This document shows, one piece after another, positions 38,901-48,627 of a stretch of DNA of 64,000 bases; the first letter of the stretch is position 1, and each line of letters opens with the position of its first letter. The DNA is from Streptomyces sp. NBC_01723 (GTDB taxonomy: Bacteria; Actinomycetota; Actinomycetes; Streptomycetales; Streptomycetaceae). Position numbers and translations under genes: made by a program. The notes beneath the pieces were generated by a model that was not told the DNA's origin, did no database searches, and worked only from the letters and a program-made list of their open reading frames with translations. Location: positions 1,972,001 through 2,036,000 of the forward strand of contig NZ_CP109171.1 in assembly GCF_036246005.1 (NCBI RefSeq). The letters run 5' to 3'.

Positions 38901-40163
38901 TCACTTCGGCAGTTCGGCCCGCCGCAGGCCGGGCGCGCACAGGGCGACGACCCCTCCGAGGGCGCAGACCACCGCGCTGACGACGAAGACCGGCCCGGTG
39001 CCCCAGACGCCGATCGCGGCGGCGGACAGCGGCATGCTCAGGGGCGCGATCCCCAGGCTGACGATCCCGGCCACCGCCGTGACGCGCCCCAGGTAGGCGG
39101 TGTCGGTCTGCGTCTGCAGCAGGGCTCCGCACATGGCGCCGCTGAGCCCCGTGAGCAGCCCCACGAGCACCGCGGTGCCGACGGCCACGGGGAGGCCGGG
39201 GGCGTACGCCAGGGCGGCGATGGCGGCGGCGCCGGGGATGATGGCTCCGGCGGCGACCAGACCGGCGTGCGGGACGCGTCCGCGCACCGTCAGCAGCAGC
39301 GCCGCCACGCCGGCCCCGGTTCCGAAGCCGCCGAGCACCCAGCCCATGCCGGAGGCGCCCCAGCCGCGTTCGTCCGCGAGCAGGGTGAGGCCGACGTTGA
39401 GCGGGCCGACGAAGCCGAGGTCGCCGAGGGCGATGGTGATCATCAGCGGGCCGAGGACGCGGTGCCGGCGGATGTGGCGCAGGCCGGCCCGCAGGTCGCG
39501 CCAGGCGGTGGTGTTGTCCCGGGGGGTGGCCTCCTCCGGCGGCAGCTCGCGTACCCGTACGGAGACCAGCAGCGGCACGGAGACGGCGATCAGCAGCCCC
39601 GCGCACGCGAAGGCGGCGGCCGAACCGCCCACCGCCACGCCGAGCCCGCCGAGCGGGGCGCCCACCACGGCGGCGAAGCGGATGCCGAGGCCGCGCATCC
39701 CCTGGACGCGGGCGAGCTGGTCCTTGGTGGTGATCCGCGCGGGGAGCGCGCCGACGGCGGGCAGGAACACGGCGTCGACGGTGCCGAAGACGACGGCGAG
39801 CAGCGCGAGCAGCCACAGTCCGGGGTCGGTCACGAAGAGCACGGCGGCCACCGCGAGGACCGTGCCGCACCGTACGGCGTCACTGCCGATGACGACCCGG
39901 CGCGGCCCGAACCGGTCGGCGACCACGCCGCCGCCCAGCATCAGCAGCGCCCGCGGCACGGCGCTCACGGCGGTGACGATCCCGGCCTGCGCGGCGGTGC
40001 CGTTCTGCACGGCGGCCCACGACAACGCGAGGTAGAAGACCATGTCGCCGACCATGGAGACGGTGTAGGCGGCGACCCAGCGCAGGACGTTGGGGTCGCG
40101 ATGGGCGGCGACCGCTGCGGGCGGGGGTATGAAGGTGTCCGGCACGGACGTGGTCTCAGACAC
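38901..40163 (-). CDS. MFS transporter
   Basis: 420 residues with about 12 membrane helices. The MFS loop-2/3 motif is seen as [15 protein letters not shown] near residue 80. It belongs to the drug-exporter-like MFS branch often controlled by ArsR-type regulators. GTG start 40163 overlaps the ArsR stop by eight bases, so the two are coupled and the regulator likely controls this exporter. Substrate cannot be assigned. The pair interrupts the his gene cluster between hisF and hisI. Confidence 0.88.
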   Translation of the reverse strand: MSETTSVPDTFIPPPAAVAAHRDPNVLRWVAAYTVSMVGDMVFYLALSWAAVQNGTAAQAGIVTAVSAVPRALLMLGGGVVADRFGPRRVVIGSDAVRCGTVLAVAAVLFVTDPGLWLLALLAVVFGTVDAVFLPAVGALPARITTKDQLARVQGMRGLGIRFAAVVGAPLGGLGVAVGGSAAAFACAGLLIAVSVPLLVSVRVRELPPEEATPRDNTTAWRDLRAGLRHIRRHRVLGPLMITIALGDLGFVGPLNVGLTLLADERGWGASGMGWVLGGFGTGAGVAALLLTVRGRVPHAGLVAAGAIIPGAAAIAALAYAPGLPVAVGTAVLVGLLTGLSGAMCGALLQTQTDTAYLGRVTAVAGIVSLGIAPLSMPLSAAAIGVWGTGPVFVVSAVVCALGGVVALCAPGLRRAELPK

Positions 40164-40743
40164 GGAACGGGAACCCGTACACGTGCAGCGCGACGTTCTC
40201 GCGCCCCTCGGTGTCGCCGGCGGCCTCGGCGGCCTTGCCCTTCTCGTCGTACTTCTTCGCCAGGGCGAGCAGCTCAGCGGCCAACTCCGCCAGTTCGGCC
40301 GGGGTCAGCCGGAGCAGGGACTCGTTGTCGGGAGCGGCGGAGTTCCATTCGGGGCCCCAGGTCGGGCGTTCGTCGAGGTAGCGGCGGTACATGCCGGTGC
40401 GCTGGTCGTGGAAGAGCCGGGTGGCCGCGAGGTGGGCGGCCGCTCGCTCGGGAGCGCCGCGGAAGTTCTCGTCGCGGATGCTGACCCCGTCCGAGGCGGG
40501 CTGCCACCACCGTTCCCTGCCGTCCCCGCTCTGCGCCTCGGCCTGCTCGACCAGCCCGTGCTCGGCCAGTTTGCGCAGGTGGTAGCTGACCAGGGAGACC
40601 GCCTCGTCCACTTGCTCGGCAAGCTGCGAGGCGGTCGCCGTCCGCGCAACGCACAGACCTCGGTAGAGCTGCATGCGCAACGGATGTGCCAGGGCTTTGA
40701 GGGTGCCCAGGTCGGTGATGGGGCGGTTCTCCTCGCGGGTCAT
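40156..40743 (-). CDS. ArsR-family winged-helix transcriptional regulator
   Basis: 195 residues. The winged helix is at about residues 12-75 (LKALAHPLRMQLYRGL, then VSLVSYHLRKLAEHGLVEQ as the recognition helix). No ArsR-type metal-binding CxC is seen, so it may sense an organic ligand. The C-terminal 100 residues are helical and not typical of small ArsR proteins. ATG 40743 sits after GGTGAGG. A perfect palindrome containing two TTGCGCAA boxes lies 12 bases upstream, a natural operator for this regulator. Confidence 0.87.
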   Translation of the reverse strand: MTREENRPITDLGTLKALAHPLRMQLYRGLCVARTATASQLAEQVDEAVSLVSYHLRKLAEHGLVEQAEAQSGDGRERWWQPASDGVSIRDENFRGAPERAAAHLAATRLFHDQRTGMYRRYLDERPTWGPEWNSAAPDNESLLRLTPAELAELAAELLALAKKYDEKGKAAEAAGDTEGRENVALHVYGFPFRV

Positions 40744-40754
40744 GACCTCACCGT

Positions 40755-40808
40755 AATCAGGAAAGGAAAGTTGCGCAATATTTATTGCGCAACTTTCCTT
40801 TCCTGATT
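40755..40808. promoter_or_regulatory. Long perfect palindrome between hisF and arsR-like gene
   Basis: Two perfect 26-base inverted arms (40755-40780 and 40783-40808) are separated by two bases. The centre holds two TTGCGCAA octamers (40771-40778 and 40785-40792) spaced by TATTTA. It is far more AT-rich than its surroundings and fills the gap between the hisF stop and the ArsR start. It could serve as operator for the ArsR protein and as terminator of the his operon. Confidence 0.8.
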
Positions 40809-40810
40809 CA

Positions 40811-41566
40811 CTACCGGACGGGACGCCCCGCCTCACGCAGCGTGTCCTTCACCTGGCCGATCCGCAGGTCGCCGAAGTGGAAGACGGATGCCGCCAGGAC
40901 CGCGTCCGCACCCGCCGCCACGGCGGGCGGGAAGTCGGCGAGGCGGCCCGCGCCGCCGGAGGCGATCACCGGGACGGTCACGTGGCGCCGGACCGCCTCG
41001 ATCATCTCCAGGTCGTAGCCGTCCTTCGTGCCGTCCGCGTCCATCGAGTTGAGCAGGATCTCGCCCGCGCCCAGCTCCGCGGCCCGGTGCGCCCACTCCA
41101 CCGCGTCGATGCCGGTGCCGCGCCGGCCTCCGTGGGTGGTCACCTCGAAGGTGCCCGCCTCGGTGCGCCGCGCGTCCACCGACAGCACGAGGACCTGGCG
41201 GCCGAACCGCTCGGCGATCTCGCGGATCAGGTCGGGCCGGGCGATGGCGGCCGTGTTCACGCCCACCTTGTCCGCGCCGGCCCGCAACAGCTTGTCGACG
41301 TCGTCGGCGGTGCGCACGCCGCCGCCGACGGTCAGCGGGATGAACACCTGCTCGGCGGTGCGCCGCACCACGTCGTAGGTCGTCTCGCGGTTGCCCGACG
41401 AGGCGGTGATGTCCAGGAACGTCAGCTCGTCGGCACCCTCGGCGTCGTACACCTTGGCCATCTCGACGGGGTCGCCCGCGTCGCGCAGGTTCTGGAAGTT
41501 CACGCCCTTGACGACCCGGCCGTCGTCCACGTCCAGGCAGGGGATGACTCGGACCGCCAGGGTCAT
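40811..41566 (-). CDS. hisF: Imidazole glycerol phosphate synthase cyclase subunit
   Basis: 251 residues, a (beta/alpha)8 barrel. It uses ammonia from HisH to close the imidazole ring. Catalytic Asp in [16 protein letters not shown] near residue 11 and Asp in LILSVDAR-like [10 protein letters not shown] near 130 are in place, and phosphate-binding GGGVRTADD and [10 protein letters not shown] are visible. Its ATG lies 16 bases after the RidA-like stop. It is the last his gene before the palindrome at 40755. Confidence 0.96.
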   Translation of the reverse strand: MTLAVRVIPCLDVDDGRVVKGVNFQNLRDAGDPVEMAKVYDAEGADELTFLDITASSGNRETTYDVVRRTAEQVFIPLTVGGGVRTADDVDKLLRAGADKVGVNTAAIARPDLIREIAERFGRQVLVLSVDARRTEAGTFEVTTHGGRRGTGIDAVEWAHRAAELGAGEILLNSMDADGTKDGYDLEMIEAVRRHVTVPVIASGGAGRLADFPPAVAAGADAVLAASVFHFGDLRIGQVKDTLREAGRPVR

Positions 41567-41582
41567 GAATCCACGGCTCCTC

Positions 41583-41978
41583 TTACTGTCCTCTGAATGC
41601 TTCCACTTCCACCGACACCAGCACCCGCGAGTCGATGAAGCCCTCGACGACCAGCAGGGTCGTCACCGGGCGTACGGCGTCGAACAGCTCCTTGTGGGCG
41701 CGGCCCACCGCATCGACGTCGCGCGAATGTGCCAGGCACACACGCGTCCGGATCACGGACTCGATGCCGAGCCCGAACTCACCGATCGCCTCGACCGCGG
41801 TGGCGAAGGCCACCTTGGTCTGTTCGTACGGGTCGCCGTCGCCGTACAGCACGTCGCCCCTGAAGGCGGTCGTGCCGGCCACGATGACATGATCACCCGC
41901 CGCCACGGCCCGTGCGAAACCGAAGGACTCTTCCCAGGGACTTCCGCTCTGCACACGCCGTACGGCTTCGGATGTCAT
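41583..41978 (-). CDS. RidA family protein
   Basis: 131 residues, the size of a RidA/YjgF subunit. RidA proteins are trimeric deaminases of reactive enamines/imines. The conserved Arg is in [13 protein letters not shown] near residue 121. It lies inside the his operon, its ATG overlapping the priA stop as ATGA and ending 16 bases before hisF. It may protect histidine or branched-chain enzymes from 2-aminoacrylate; this is inferred from family and context. Confidence 0.85.
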   Translation of the reverse strand: MTSEAVRRVQSGSPWEESFGFARAVAAGDHVIVAGTTAFRGDVLYGDGDPYEQTKVAFATAVEAIGEFGLGIESVIRTRVCLAHSRDVDAVGRAHKELFDAVRPVTTLLVVEGFIDSRVLVSVEVEAFRGQ

Positions 41979-42700
41979 GGCGACACAGCCTCCAAGGCTT
42001 CTTCCAGGGTGAACGCCTTCGCGTACAGGGCCTTCCCGACGATGGCCCCCTCGACACCGGCCGGGACGAGACCGGCGATGGCGCGCAGGTCGTCCAGGGA
42101 GGAGACGCCGCCGGAGGCGACGACCGGGCGGTCGGTGGCCGCGCAGACGTTCTTCAGGAGCTCCAGGTTGGGGCCCTGGAGGGTACCGTCCTTGGCGATG
42201 TCGGTGACGACGTACCGGGCGCAGCCCTCCTTGTCGAGGCGGGCCAGCGTCTCGTAGAGGTCGCCGCCGTCGCGGGTCCAGCCGCGGCCGCGCAGCGTGG
42301 TGCCGCGTACGTCGAGACCGACGGCGATCTTGTCACCGTGCTCGGCGATGATCCCGGCGACCCACTCGGGGGTCTCCAGGGCGGCCGTGCCCAGGTTCAC
42401 CCGCGTGCAGCCGGTGGCGAGCGCGGCGGCGAGCGTGTCGTCGTCGCGGATGCCGCCGGACAGCTCGACCTTGATGTCCATGGCCTTCGCGACCTCGGCG
42501 ATCAGCGCACGGTTGTCCCCGGTGCCGAACGCGGCGTCCAGGTCGACGAGGTGCAGCCACTCGGCGCCGGAGCGCTGCCAGGCGAGGGCGGCCTCCAGCG
42601 GGGAACCGTAGGAGGTCTCGGTGCCGGACTCGCCGTGCACGAGGCGGACGGCCTGGCCGTCGCGGACGTCGACGGCGGGGAGGAGTTCGAGCTTGCTCAT
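41975..42700 (-). CDS. priA: Bifunctional HisA/TrpF phosphoribosyl isomerase A
   Basis: 241 residues from ATG 42700 ([15 protein letters not shown]), the start used by Streptomyces coelicolor PriA; ATG 42715 adds five residues. It isomerises both ProFAR in histidine synthesis and phosphoribosyl-anthranilate in tryptophan synthesis. Catalytic Asp11 in PAVDVRDG and Asp130-type residue in VLD-like [10 protein letters not shown] are present, and [15 protein letters not shown] carries the shared loop. It replaces the missing trpF. A 15-base tandem duplication (42696-42725 region) supplies two possible ribosome-site/start pairs. Confidence 0.95.
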   Translation of the reverse strand: MSKLELLPAVDVRDGQAVRLVHGESGTETSYGSPLEAALAWQRSGAEWLHLVDLDAAFGTGDNRALIAEVAKAMDIKVELSGGIRDDDTLAAALATGCTRVNLGTAALETPEWVAGIIAEHGDKIAVGLDVRGTTLRGRGWTRDGGDLYETLARLDKEGCARYVVTDIAKDGTLQGPNLELLKNVCAATDRPVVASGGVSSLDDLRAIAGLVPAGVEGAIVGKALYAKAFTLEEALEAVSP

Positions 42701-42717
42701 CTCTACCGGGCTCATCT

Positions 42718-43362
42718 CTACAGGGTCTCGATCCAGTTGGTGAGGAGCTGGGCTCCCGCGTCACCGGACTTCTCGGGGTGGAACTGCGTGGCCCACAGGG
42801 CGCCGTTCTCCACGGCGGCCACGAAGGGCTTGCCGTGCGTGGACCAGGTGACCTTGGGCGGGGCGATCAGCGGGTTGAGCGACTCCTGGGTCCAGTCGTG
42901 GACGGCGTAGGAGTGCACGAAGTAGAAGCGGGCGTCCGCGTCCAGGCCGGCGAAGAGCTGGGAGTCGGCCGGCGCGTCGACGGTGTTCCAGCCCATGTGG
43001 GGCACGACGTCGGCCTGGAGCGGGCCGACGGTGCCGGGCCACTCGTCCAGGCCCTCGGCTTCCACGCCGTGCTCGATGCCGCGCGCGAACAGGATCTGCA
43101 TGCCCACGCAGATGCCCATCACCGGGCGGCCGCCCGACAGCCTGCGGTCGACGACCCAGTCGCCGCGGGCCGCCTTGAGGCCGTCCATGCAGGCGGCGAA
43201 GGCGCCGACGCCGGGGACCAGCAGGCCGTCGGCGTTCATGGCCTTGTCGTAGTCACGGGTGATCTCGACGTCGGCTCCCGCGCGCGCGAGGGCGCGCTCG
43301 GCGGAACGGATGTTGCCGAAGCCGTAGTCGAAGACGACGACCCGCTTGGCGGGGGAGCTCAA
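42718..43362 (-). CDS. hisH: Imidazole glycerol phosphate synthase glutaminase subunit
   Basis: 214 residues from a TTG at 43362, the only start with a good spacing (seven bases) to GGAGG at 43370-43374; a GTG six bases earlier touches the ribosome site. It hydrolyses glutamine to supply ammonia to HisF. Catalytic Cys is in [13 protein letters not shown] near residue 83, and the triad His/Glu in FHPEKSGD near 193. The TTG overlaps the stop of the 54-residue membrane protein (TTGA). UUG initiation may tune its level relative to HisF. Confidence 0.93.
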   Translation of the reverse strand: MSSPAKRVVVFDYGFGNIRSAERALARAGADVEITRDYDKAMNADGLLVPGVGAFAACMDGLKAARGDWVVDRRLSGGRPVMGICVGMQILFARGIEHGVEAEGLDEWPGTVGPLQADVVPHMGWNTVDAPADSQLFAGLDADARFYFVHSYAVHDWTQESLNPLIAPPKVTWSTHGKPFVAAVENGALWATQFHPEKSGDAGAQLLTNWIETL

Positions 43363-43523
43363 TTCCACACCTCCAGGCGCAGCACGCCCGCGAACAGACA
43401 CATCGCGGCACCGATGGAGAGCAGCACGATCAGGCCCTTGGGCATCTGCTGCTTGGCGAAGGAGATGATGCCGCCGATGAAGAACAGGCCGACGACGATC
43501 AGCGCGGTGGACGTACCGTTCAT
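43359..43523 (-). CDS. 54-residue membrane protein within the his operon
   Basis: Open reading frame from ATG 43523 to TGA 43359, [18 protein letters not shown] to LRLEVWN. Two hydrophobic segments (about residues 7-22 and 30-48) separated by FAKQQMPKG suggest a two-span protein. It follows hisB by three bases and overlaps the hisH start. Codon use is strongly GC3-biased as in its neighbours. Position is typical of Streptomyces his operons as I recall. Role unknown; it may only couple translation of hisB to hisH. Confidence 0.75.
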   Translation of the reverse strand: MNGTSTALIVVGLFFIGGIISFAKQQMPKGLIVLLSIGAAMCLFAGVLRLEVWN

Positions 43524-43526
43524 GGG

Positions 43527-44120
43527 TTAGAGCGCGCCCTTCGTGGAAGGCAGGATGCCGGCCGCGCGCGGGTCGCGCTCGCTGGCGTAGCGCAGGGCCC
43601 GGGCCAGCGCCTTGAACTGGCACTCCACGATGTGGTGCGCGTTGCGCCCGTAGGGCACGTGCACGTGCAGCGCGACCTGGGCCTGGGCGACGAAGGACTC
43701 CAGGATGTGCCGGGTCATCGTGGTGTCGTACTCGCCGATCATCGGCGCCATCTTCTCGGGCTCGGTGTGCACGAGGTAGGGGCGGCCGGAGAGGTCGACG
43801 GTGACCTGGGCGAGGGACTCGTCCAGCGGGACCGTGCAGTTGCCGAAGCGGTAGATGCCCACCTTGTCGCCGAGGGCCTGCTTGAATGCGGCGCCCAGCG
43901 CGAGGGCGGTGTCCTCGATGGTGTGGTGGGAGTCGATGTGCAGGTCGCCGTCGGTCTTCACGGTCAGGTCGAACAGACCGTGCCGGCCGAGCTGGTCGAG
44001 CATGTGGTCGTAGAAGCCGACGCCGGTGGCGATGTCGGTCTTCCCGGTGCCGTCGAGGTCGATCTCGACGAGGACCGAGGTCTCCTTGGTCGTACGCTCC
44101 ACGCGTCCCACGCGGCTCAT
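43527..44120 (-). CDS. hisB: Imidazoleglycerol-phosphate dehydratase
   Basis: 197 residues, the monofunctional form without a phosphatase domain. It dehydrates imidazoleglycerol phosphate. Metal-binding histidines are seen in [22 protein letters not shown] and the second-half copies [17 protein letters not shown] overlaps the hisC stop as ATGA. The product of the histidinol-phosphate phosphatase step must come from elsewhere in the genome. Confidence 0.96.
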   Translation of the reverse strand: MSRVGRVERTTKETSVLVEIDLDGTGKTDIATGVGFYDHMLDQLGRHGLFDLTVKTDGDLHIDSHHTIEDTALALGAAFKQALGDKVGIYRFGNCTVPLDESLAQVTVDLSGRPYLVHTEPEKMAPMIGEYDTTMTRHILESFVAQAQVALHVHVPYGRNAHHIVECQFKALARALRYASERDPRAAGILPSTKGAL

Positions 44121-45226
44121 GTGTTCTGCTCCTTCTTGACTTCACGTACCGCGTCGAGGAACGCGTCGTTCTCCTCCGGGGTTCCGGCGGTGACCCGCAG
44201 CCACCCCGGTACGCCGTTGTCCCGTACCAGCACGCCCCGGTCGAGGATCTTCCGCCAGGCCTCGTGGGAGTCCGCGAACCGCCCGAACTGGACGAAGTTG
44301 GCGTCGGACTCGGTCACCTCGTAGCCGGTGGCGCGCAGTTCGGCGACCAGCCGGTCCCGCTCGGTCTTGAGCTGCTCGACGTACTTCAGCAGCGTGTCCG
44401 TGTGTTCCAGGGCGGCCAGCGCGGTCGCCTGGGTCACGGCCGAGAGGTGGTACGGCAGCCGTACGAGCTGGACGGCGTCGACGACGGCCGGGTGCGCGGC
44501 GAGGTAGCCCAGGCGCAGGCCCGCCGCGCCGAACGCCTTCGACATGGTGCGGGAGATCACGAGGTGGGGCCGGCCGTCCAGCAGCGGCAGCAGCGAGGCG
44601 CCGTGGCTGAACTCGATGTAGGCCTCGTCCACGACGACCATCGAGGGCTTCGCCGCCTGGGCGGCCTCGTACAGGGCGAGGACGGTCTCGGCCGGGACGG
44701 CGTTGCCGGTGGGGTTGTTGGGGGTGGTGATGAAGACGACGTCCGGGCGGTGCTCGGCGAGGGCGCGCTCGGCGGCGGGCACGTCGATGGTGAAGTCGTC
44801 GTGGCGCGGCCCGGAGATCCAGCCCGTGCCGGTGCCGCGCGCGATGAGGCCGTGCATCGAGTACGAGGGCTCGAAGCCGATCGCGGTGCGGCCCGGGCCG
44901 CCGAAGGTCTGCAACAGCTGCTGGATGACCTCGTTGGAGCCGTTGGCCGCCCAGACGTTGCCCGTGTCCAGCGGGTGGCCGGAGGTCTTCGTCAGGTACT
45001 CGGCGAGCCCGGTGCGCAGCTCGACCGCGTCCCGGTCCGGGTAGCGGTTGAGGTCGCGGGCGGCCTCGCGGACCCGCTCGGTGATCCGCTCGACCAGCGA
45101 CTCGGGCAGCGGGTAGGGGTTCTCGTTGGTGTTCAGCCGTACGGGCACGTCCAGTTGGGGCGCGCCGTAGGGGGACTTGCCGCGCAGCTCGTCCCGTACG
45201 GGGAGGTCGTCGATTTTGAACGTCAC
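44117..45226 (-). CDS. hisC: Histidinol-phosphate aminotransferase
   Basis: 369 residues from GTG 45226, seven bases after GGAGAG. It converts imidazole-acetol phosphate and glutamate to histidinol phosphate with [27 protein letters not shown] and [10 protein letters not shown] are family signatures, and the PLP lysine is in [16 protein letters not shown] near residue 228. GTG overlaps the hisD stop as GTGA. Confidence 0.96.
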   Translation of the reverse strand: MTFKIDDLPVRDELRGKSPYGAPQLDVPVRLNTNENPYPLPESLVERITERVREAARDLNRYPDRDAVELRTGLAEYLTKTSGHPLDTGNVWAANGSNEVIQQLLQTFGGPGRTAIGFEPSYSMHGLIARGTGTGWISGPRHDDFTIDVPAAERALAEHRPDVVFITTPNNPTGNAVPAETVLALYEAAQAAKPSMVVVDEAYIEFSHGASLLPLLDGRPHLVISRTMSKAFGAAGLRLGYLAAHPAVVDAVQLVRLPYHLSAVTQATALAALEHTDTLLKYVEQLKTERDRLVAELRATGYEVTESDANFVQFGRFADSHEAWRKILDRGVLVRDNGVPGWLRVTAGTPEENDAFLDAVREVKKEQNT

Positions 45227-46548
45227 TTGCTCTCCGGGACCTTCCACTCGAACCTCGCCTTGATCGCCGCCCCGTGCGCGGGCAGGTCCTCGGCCTCCGC
45301 CAGCGTCACCACGTGGTGCGCGACCTCGGCGAGCGCGTCGCGCGTGTAGTCGACGATGTGGATGCCGCGCAGGAACGACTGCACGGACAGGCCCGAGGAG
45401 TGGCAGGCGCAGCCGCCGGTGGGCAGGACGTGGTTGGACCCGGCCGCGTAGTCACCGAGGGAGACGGGCGCCCAGGGGCCGACGAAGACCGCGCCGGCGT
45501 TCTTCACCCGGTCGGCGAGGGCGGCGGCGTCGGCGGTCTGGATCTCCAGGTGCTCGGCGCCGTAGGCGTCCACGACGCGCAGGCCCTCGTCGAGGCCGTC
45601 GACCAGGACGATCGCGGACTGGCGGCCCTTCAGGGCGGGGACGATCCGGTCGTCGATGTGCTTGGTGACCTCGACCTGCGGCTGGAGTTCCTTCTCGACC
45701 GCGTCCGCGAGCTCCACGGAGTCGGTGACCAGGACGGCGGCGGCCAGCGGGTCGTGCTCGGCCTGGCTGATCAGGTCGGAGGCGACGTGCACCGGGTCGG
45801 CGGTGGCGTCGGCGAGGACCGCGATCTCGGTCGGGCCGGCCTCGGCGTCGATGCCGATCTTTCCGGTGAAGTAGCGCTTGGCGGCGGCGACCCAGATGTT
45901 GCCGGGGCCGGTGACCATGTTGGCGGGCGGGCAGGACTCGGTGCCGTACGCGAACATCGCGACGGCGGTGGCGCCGCCCGCCGCGTACACCTCGTCGACG
46001 CCGAGCAGGGCGCAGGCGGCGAGGATCGTCGGGTGCGGCAGGCCGTCGAACTCGGCCTGGGCGGGCGAGGCGAGGGCGACCGACTCGACGCCCGCCTCCT
46101 GCGCGGGCACCACGTTCATGATCACGGACGACGGGTAGACCGACCGGCCGCCGGGCGCGTACAGCCCGACCCGCTCGACCGGCACCCACTTCTCGGTGAC
46201 CGAGCCGCCGGGCACGACCTGCGTGGTGTGGGTGGTGCGGCGCTGCTCGCGGTGGACGAGCCGGGCGCGGCGGATGGACTCCTCCAGGGCGGCGCGCACG
46301 GCCGGGTCCAGCTCCTCCAGCGCGCGCGTGAGCGCGGCCGCCGGGACCCTGACCTGGTCCAGCCGGACCCCGTCGAACTGCTCGGCGAAGTCGATCAGCG
46401 CCGCGTCGCCCCGATGATGCACGGCCTCGCAGATCGGACGCACCTTCTCCAGGGCGGCCGAGACGTCGAAGTCGGCTCGGGGCAGCAGGTCGCGCAGAGC
46501 GGGGCCCTCGGGGAGGGCGTCGCCGCGCAGATCGATTCGGGAGATCAC
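45223..46548 (-). CDS. hisD: Histidinol dehydrogenase
   Basis: 441 residues from GTG 46548 ([10 protein letters not shown]), the conserved start; longer frames lack support. It oxidises histidinol to histidine with two NAD+. The family stretch [20 protein letters not shown] and the zinc region [16 protein letters not shown] are present, and the catalytic Glu/His pair lies near HLEIQTADA. First gene of the his operon read leftward. A 17-bp palindrome lies 42 bases upstream. Confidence 0.96.
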   Translation of the reverse strand: MISRIDLRGDALPEGPALRDLLPRADFDVSAALEKVRPICEAVHHRGDAALIDFAEQFDGVRLDQVRVPAAALTRALEELDPAVRAALEESIRRARLVHREQRRTTHTTQVVPGGSVTEKWVPVERVGLYAPGGRSVYPSSVIMNVVPAQEAGVESVALASPAQAEFDGLPHPTILAACALLGVDEVYAAGGATAVAMFAYGTESCPPANMVTGPGNIWVAAAKRYFTGKIGIDAEAGPTEIAVLADATADPVHVASDLISQAEHDPLAAAVLVTDSVELADAVEKELQPQVEVTKHIDDRIVPALKGRQSAIVLVDGLDEGLRVVDAYGAEHLEIQTADAAALADRVKNAGAVFVGPWAPVSLGDYAAGSNHVLPTGGCACHSSGLSVQSFLRGIHIVDYTRDALAEVAHHVVTLAEAEDLPAHGAAIKARFEWKVPESK

Positions 46549-46589
46549 GCAACCAATTCTCTCAGACCCGCGTCGGGCACGGTTCGCGC

Positions 46590-46606
46590 GTATCAATGGC
46601 TGATAC
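46590..46606. promoter_or_regulatory. Palindrome GTATCA-ATGGC-TGATAC upstream of hisD
   Basis: A perfect 6-bp inverted repeat with a 5-base spacer lies 42 bases upstream of hisD in the 201-bp divergent region. I found no convincing -35/-10 pair near it. Position suits an operator governing the his operon. Confidence 0.45.
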
Positions 46607-46749
46607 AGAACGCGGCGGCCCCGCGCGGCCCACGGGCAACTCACCCGAATCGGTGCTCACTTTGAGTGTTCGGAGTGTCACCCAGCGGGCATGAACGGTT
46701 GTACGAAGAGTGAGCGACCGACGAGTAGTTGGGGAGGGAGTGAAGTGCC

Positions 46750-48327
46750 GTGACCGTAGTGGTGGGTCCTCGTGACGGAGAGCTGCCGGACGACCTGACC
46801 GCCGCCGAGGCCGGCATGTGGCAGGCCTTCCGCAACGGCAGCGTGTACGACCTCAGCAGCGGCGACGCGCTCGTCGACGACCCGCACGGCGGGCACCCGT
46901 GGGGACCGGAGCGGAGCGTGCGGGCCCGCATCGTGTGCTGGCTGCTGCTCGACGGTCCGCCGGCGCTCGCGGGCCGGGTGGCCTCGCTCCAGCTGACCGG
47001 CGTGCGGATCAGCGGCACGATGGACCTGGCCGGCGGCACCGTGGACCCGTACGTGGAGCTGCGGGGCTGCCGGTTCGAGCGGGAGGTGCTGCTGCCGGAG
47101 ACCCGCTTCACCACCGTGCGCCTGGTGGACTGCTCGGTGCCCCGCCTGGAGGCGGCCCGGCTGCACACGGAGGGCGACCTGCACCTGCCCCGTTCCCGCT
47201 TCCGGGGCGGCATACGGCTCACGGACGCGCGGATAGGCACCGACCTGCTGCTCAACCAGGCGATCGTGCACCGGGACCGGCACGGCCGTTCCATCGCCGC
47301 CGACGGGATGACCGTCGGGCAGGACCTCCAGGCCGAGATGCTGGAGGCGCACGGCGAGGTGAGTCTGCGCAGCGCCCAGGTCGGCGTGTCGCTGAGCCTG
47401 CGCGGCGCCCGGCTCCTAAACCCGTACACGCGGCACGCGCTCAACGCCCCGCAGCTGACGGTGGAGCGCACCCTGTACCTGACACCGGCGGGGCTCGGCA
47501 GCCCGCTGCTGCGGGGCACCACGCCGGCGCAGGGCACGCGGATCCAGCGCTTCGAGTGCGAGGGCGGGGTGCGGCTGGACGACGGGCGGTTCGGCGACGC
47601 GCTCGACTTCGAGCACGCCCGCTTCACGTTCACCGACGAGCAGGAGCTGTCGCTGCGCCGGGTGCAGACGCCCGAGCTGCGGTTCCTGGGCGAGCGGCCG
47701 GCGCGCGGCCGGGTGGTGCTGTCGGGGGCGCGGGTCGTCAACCTGATGGACCGGGCGGACAGCTGGCCGGGGCCCGGCCGGCTGCACATGGGCGGCTTCA
47801 CCTACGAGAACCTGGTACCGCGGGGGCCGTTCCCGCTGGAGAAGCGGCTGCGCTGGGTGGGCGCCGCGACCGCCGAGTACAACCCGGAGCCGTACGAGCG
47901 CCTCGCCGCCGTGCTGCGGGCCGGCGGCGAGGACGAGGACGCCCGCGAGGTGCTGCTCGCCAAGCACCGCCGACGCCGCGAGAGCCTGCCGATCGCCGCG
48001 AAGCTCGTGGGGTACGCCCAGGACTGGACGGTCGCCTACGGCTACCGGCCGGGGCGGGCCGCGGTGTGGATGGCGGTGCTGTGGGCGGCGGGCTCGCTCG
48101 CCTTCGCCCGTGCCGAGCCGCCGCCGCTGAAGACCGGCGAGCACCCGGACTGGAACCCGGCCCTCTTCGCCCTCGACCTGCTCCTGCCGGTCATCGACCT
48201 GGGCCAGGCCGGCTTCTGGCAGCTCCACGACGCCTGGCAGTGGCTGGCGACGGCCCTGATCCTGCTGGGCTGGATCCTGGCGACGACGGTGGCGGCGGGC
48301 GCGACCCGCCTGCTGCGCAGAAGCTGA
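46750..48327 (+). CDS. Membrane-anchored pentapeptide/beta-helix-like protein of unknown function
   Basis: 525 residues. About residues 65-340 show short repeated strands with periodic Leu, Val and Arg/Asp (VASLQLTGVRISGTMDLAGG, VSLRSAQVGVSLSLRGARLL), like a right-handed beta-helix. A cytosolic helix-rich region follows (about 355-430), then two hydrophobic spans near the C-terminus, separated by an extracellular loop with DWNPALFALDLLLPVIDLGQ. No signal peptide, so the repeat domain is cytosolic. GTG 46750 has GGGGAGGGAG about ten bases upstream. I do not recognise an enzyme site. Divergent from hisD. Confidence 0.75.
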   Translation: MTVVVGPRDGELPDDLTAAEAGMWQAFRNGSVYDLSSGDALVDDPHGGHPWGPERSVRARIVCWLLLDGPPALAGRVASLQLTGVRISGTMDLAGGTVDPYVELRGCRFEREVLLPETRFTTVRLVDCSVPRLEAARLHTEGDLHLPRSRFRGGIRLTDARIGTDLLLNQAIVHRDRHGRSIAADGMTVGQDLQAEMLEAHGEVSLRSAQVGVSLSLRGARLLNPYTRHALNAPQLTVERTLYLTPAGLGSPLLRGTTPAQGTRIQRFECEGGVRLDDGRFGDALDFEHARFTFTDEQELSLRRVQTPELRFLGERPARGRVVLSGARVVNLMDRADSWPGPGRLHMGGFTYENLVPRGPFPLEKRLRWVGAATAEYNPEPYERLAAVLRAGGEDEDAREVLLAKHRRRRESLPIAAKLVGYAQDWTVAYGYRPGRAAVWMAVLWAAGSLAFARAEPPPLKTGEHPDWNPALFALDLLLPVIDLGQAGFWQLHDAWQWLATALILLGWILATTVAAGATRLLRRS

Positions 48328-48383
48328 GCCCTCCGAGGGTGGAGCGGCAGCACGTCCGACGCCCGGCCCGCGTCCGCCTGGGA

Positions 48384-48541
48384 CACCCGCACCCGACCAC
48401 GAAAGCCGCACGTGCGGCGCACCCTCCGCTTCCGGGGCGGCTCCACCCCCGACGCCCCACGACCAGCGGCCGCCGACGGCGAGAGGCCCCACAAGGGCCA
48501 CCCGCACCCGACGGCGAAAGCCGCACGAGTGGTGCGGGTGG
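48384..48541. repeat. Imperfect direct repeats with nested hairpins
   Basis: A 29-base unit occurs at 48384-48412 and 48499-48527 with two mismatches (unit starts CACCCGCACCCGAC and ends AAGCCGCACG). The second copy extends into a perfect 11-bp inverted repeat (48498-48508 with 48531-48541) enclosing a CGGC-GAAA-GCCG tetraloop hairpin (48512-48523). The whole 48328-48627 stretch is about 300 bp without a convincing gene. The second copy could end the transcript of the membrane-protein gene. Confidence 0.6.
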
Positions 48542-48627
48542 GACCACAATCGACCGAAGGCGAAGCCGAGGCCGAATCCGGACCCCGTCCGCACAACCAT
48601 CCCGCCCGGTCGACCGTCGTAGTCACC

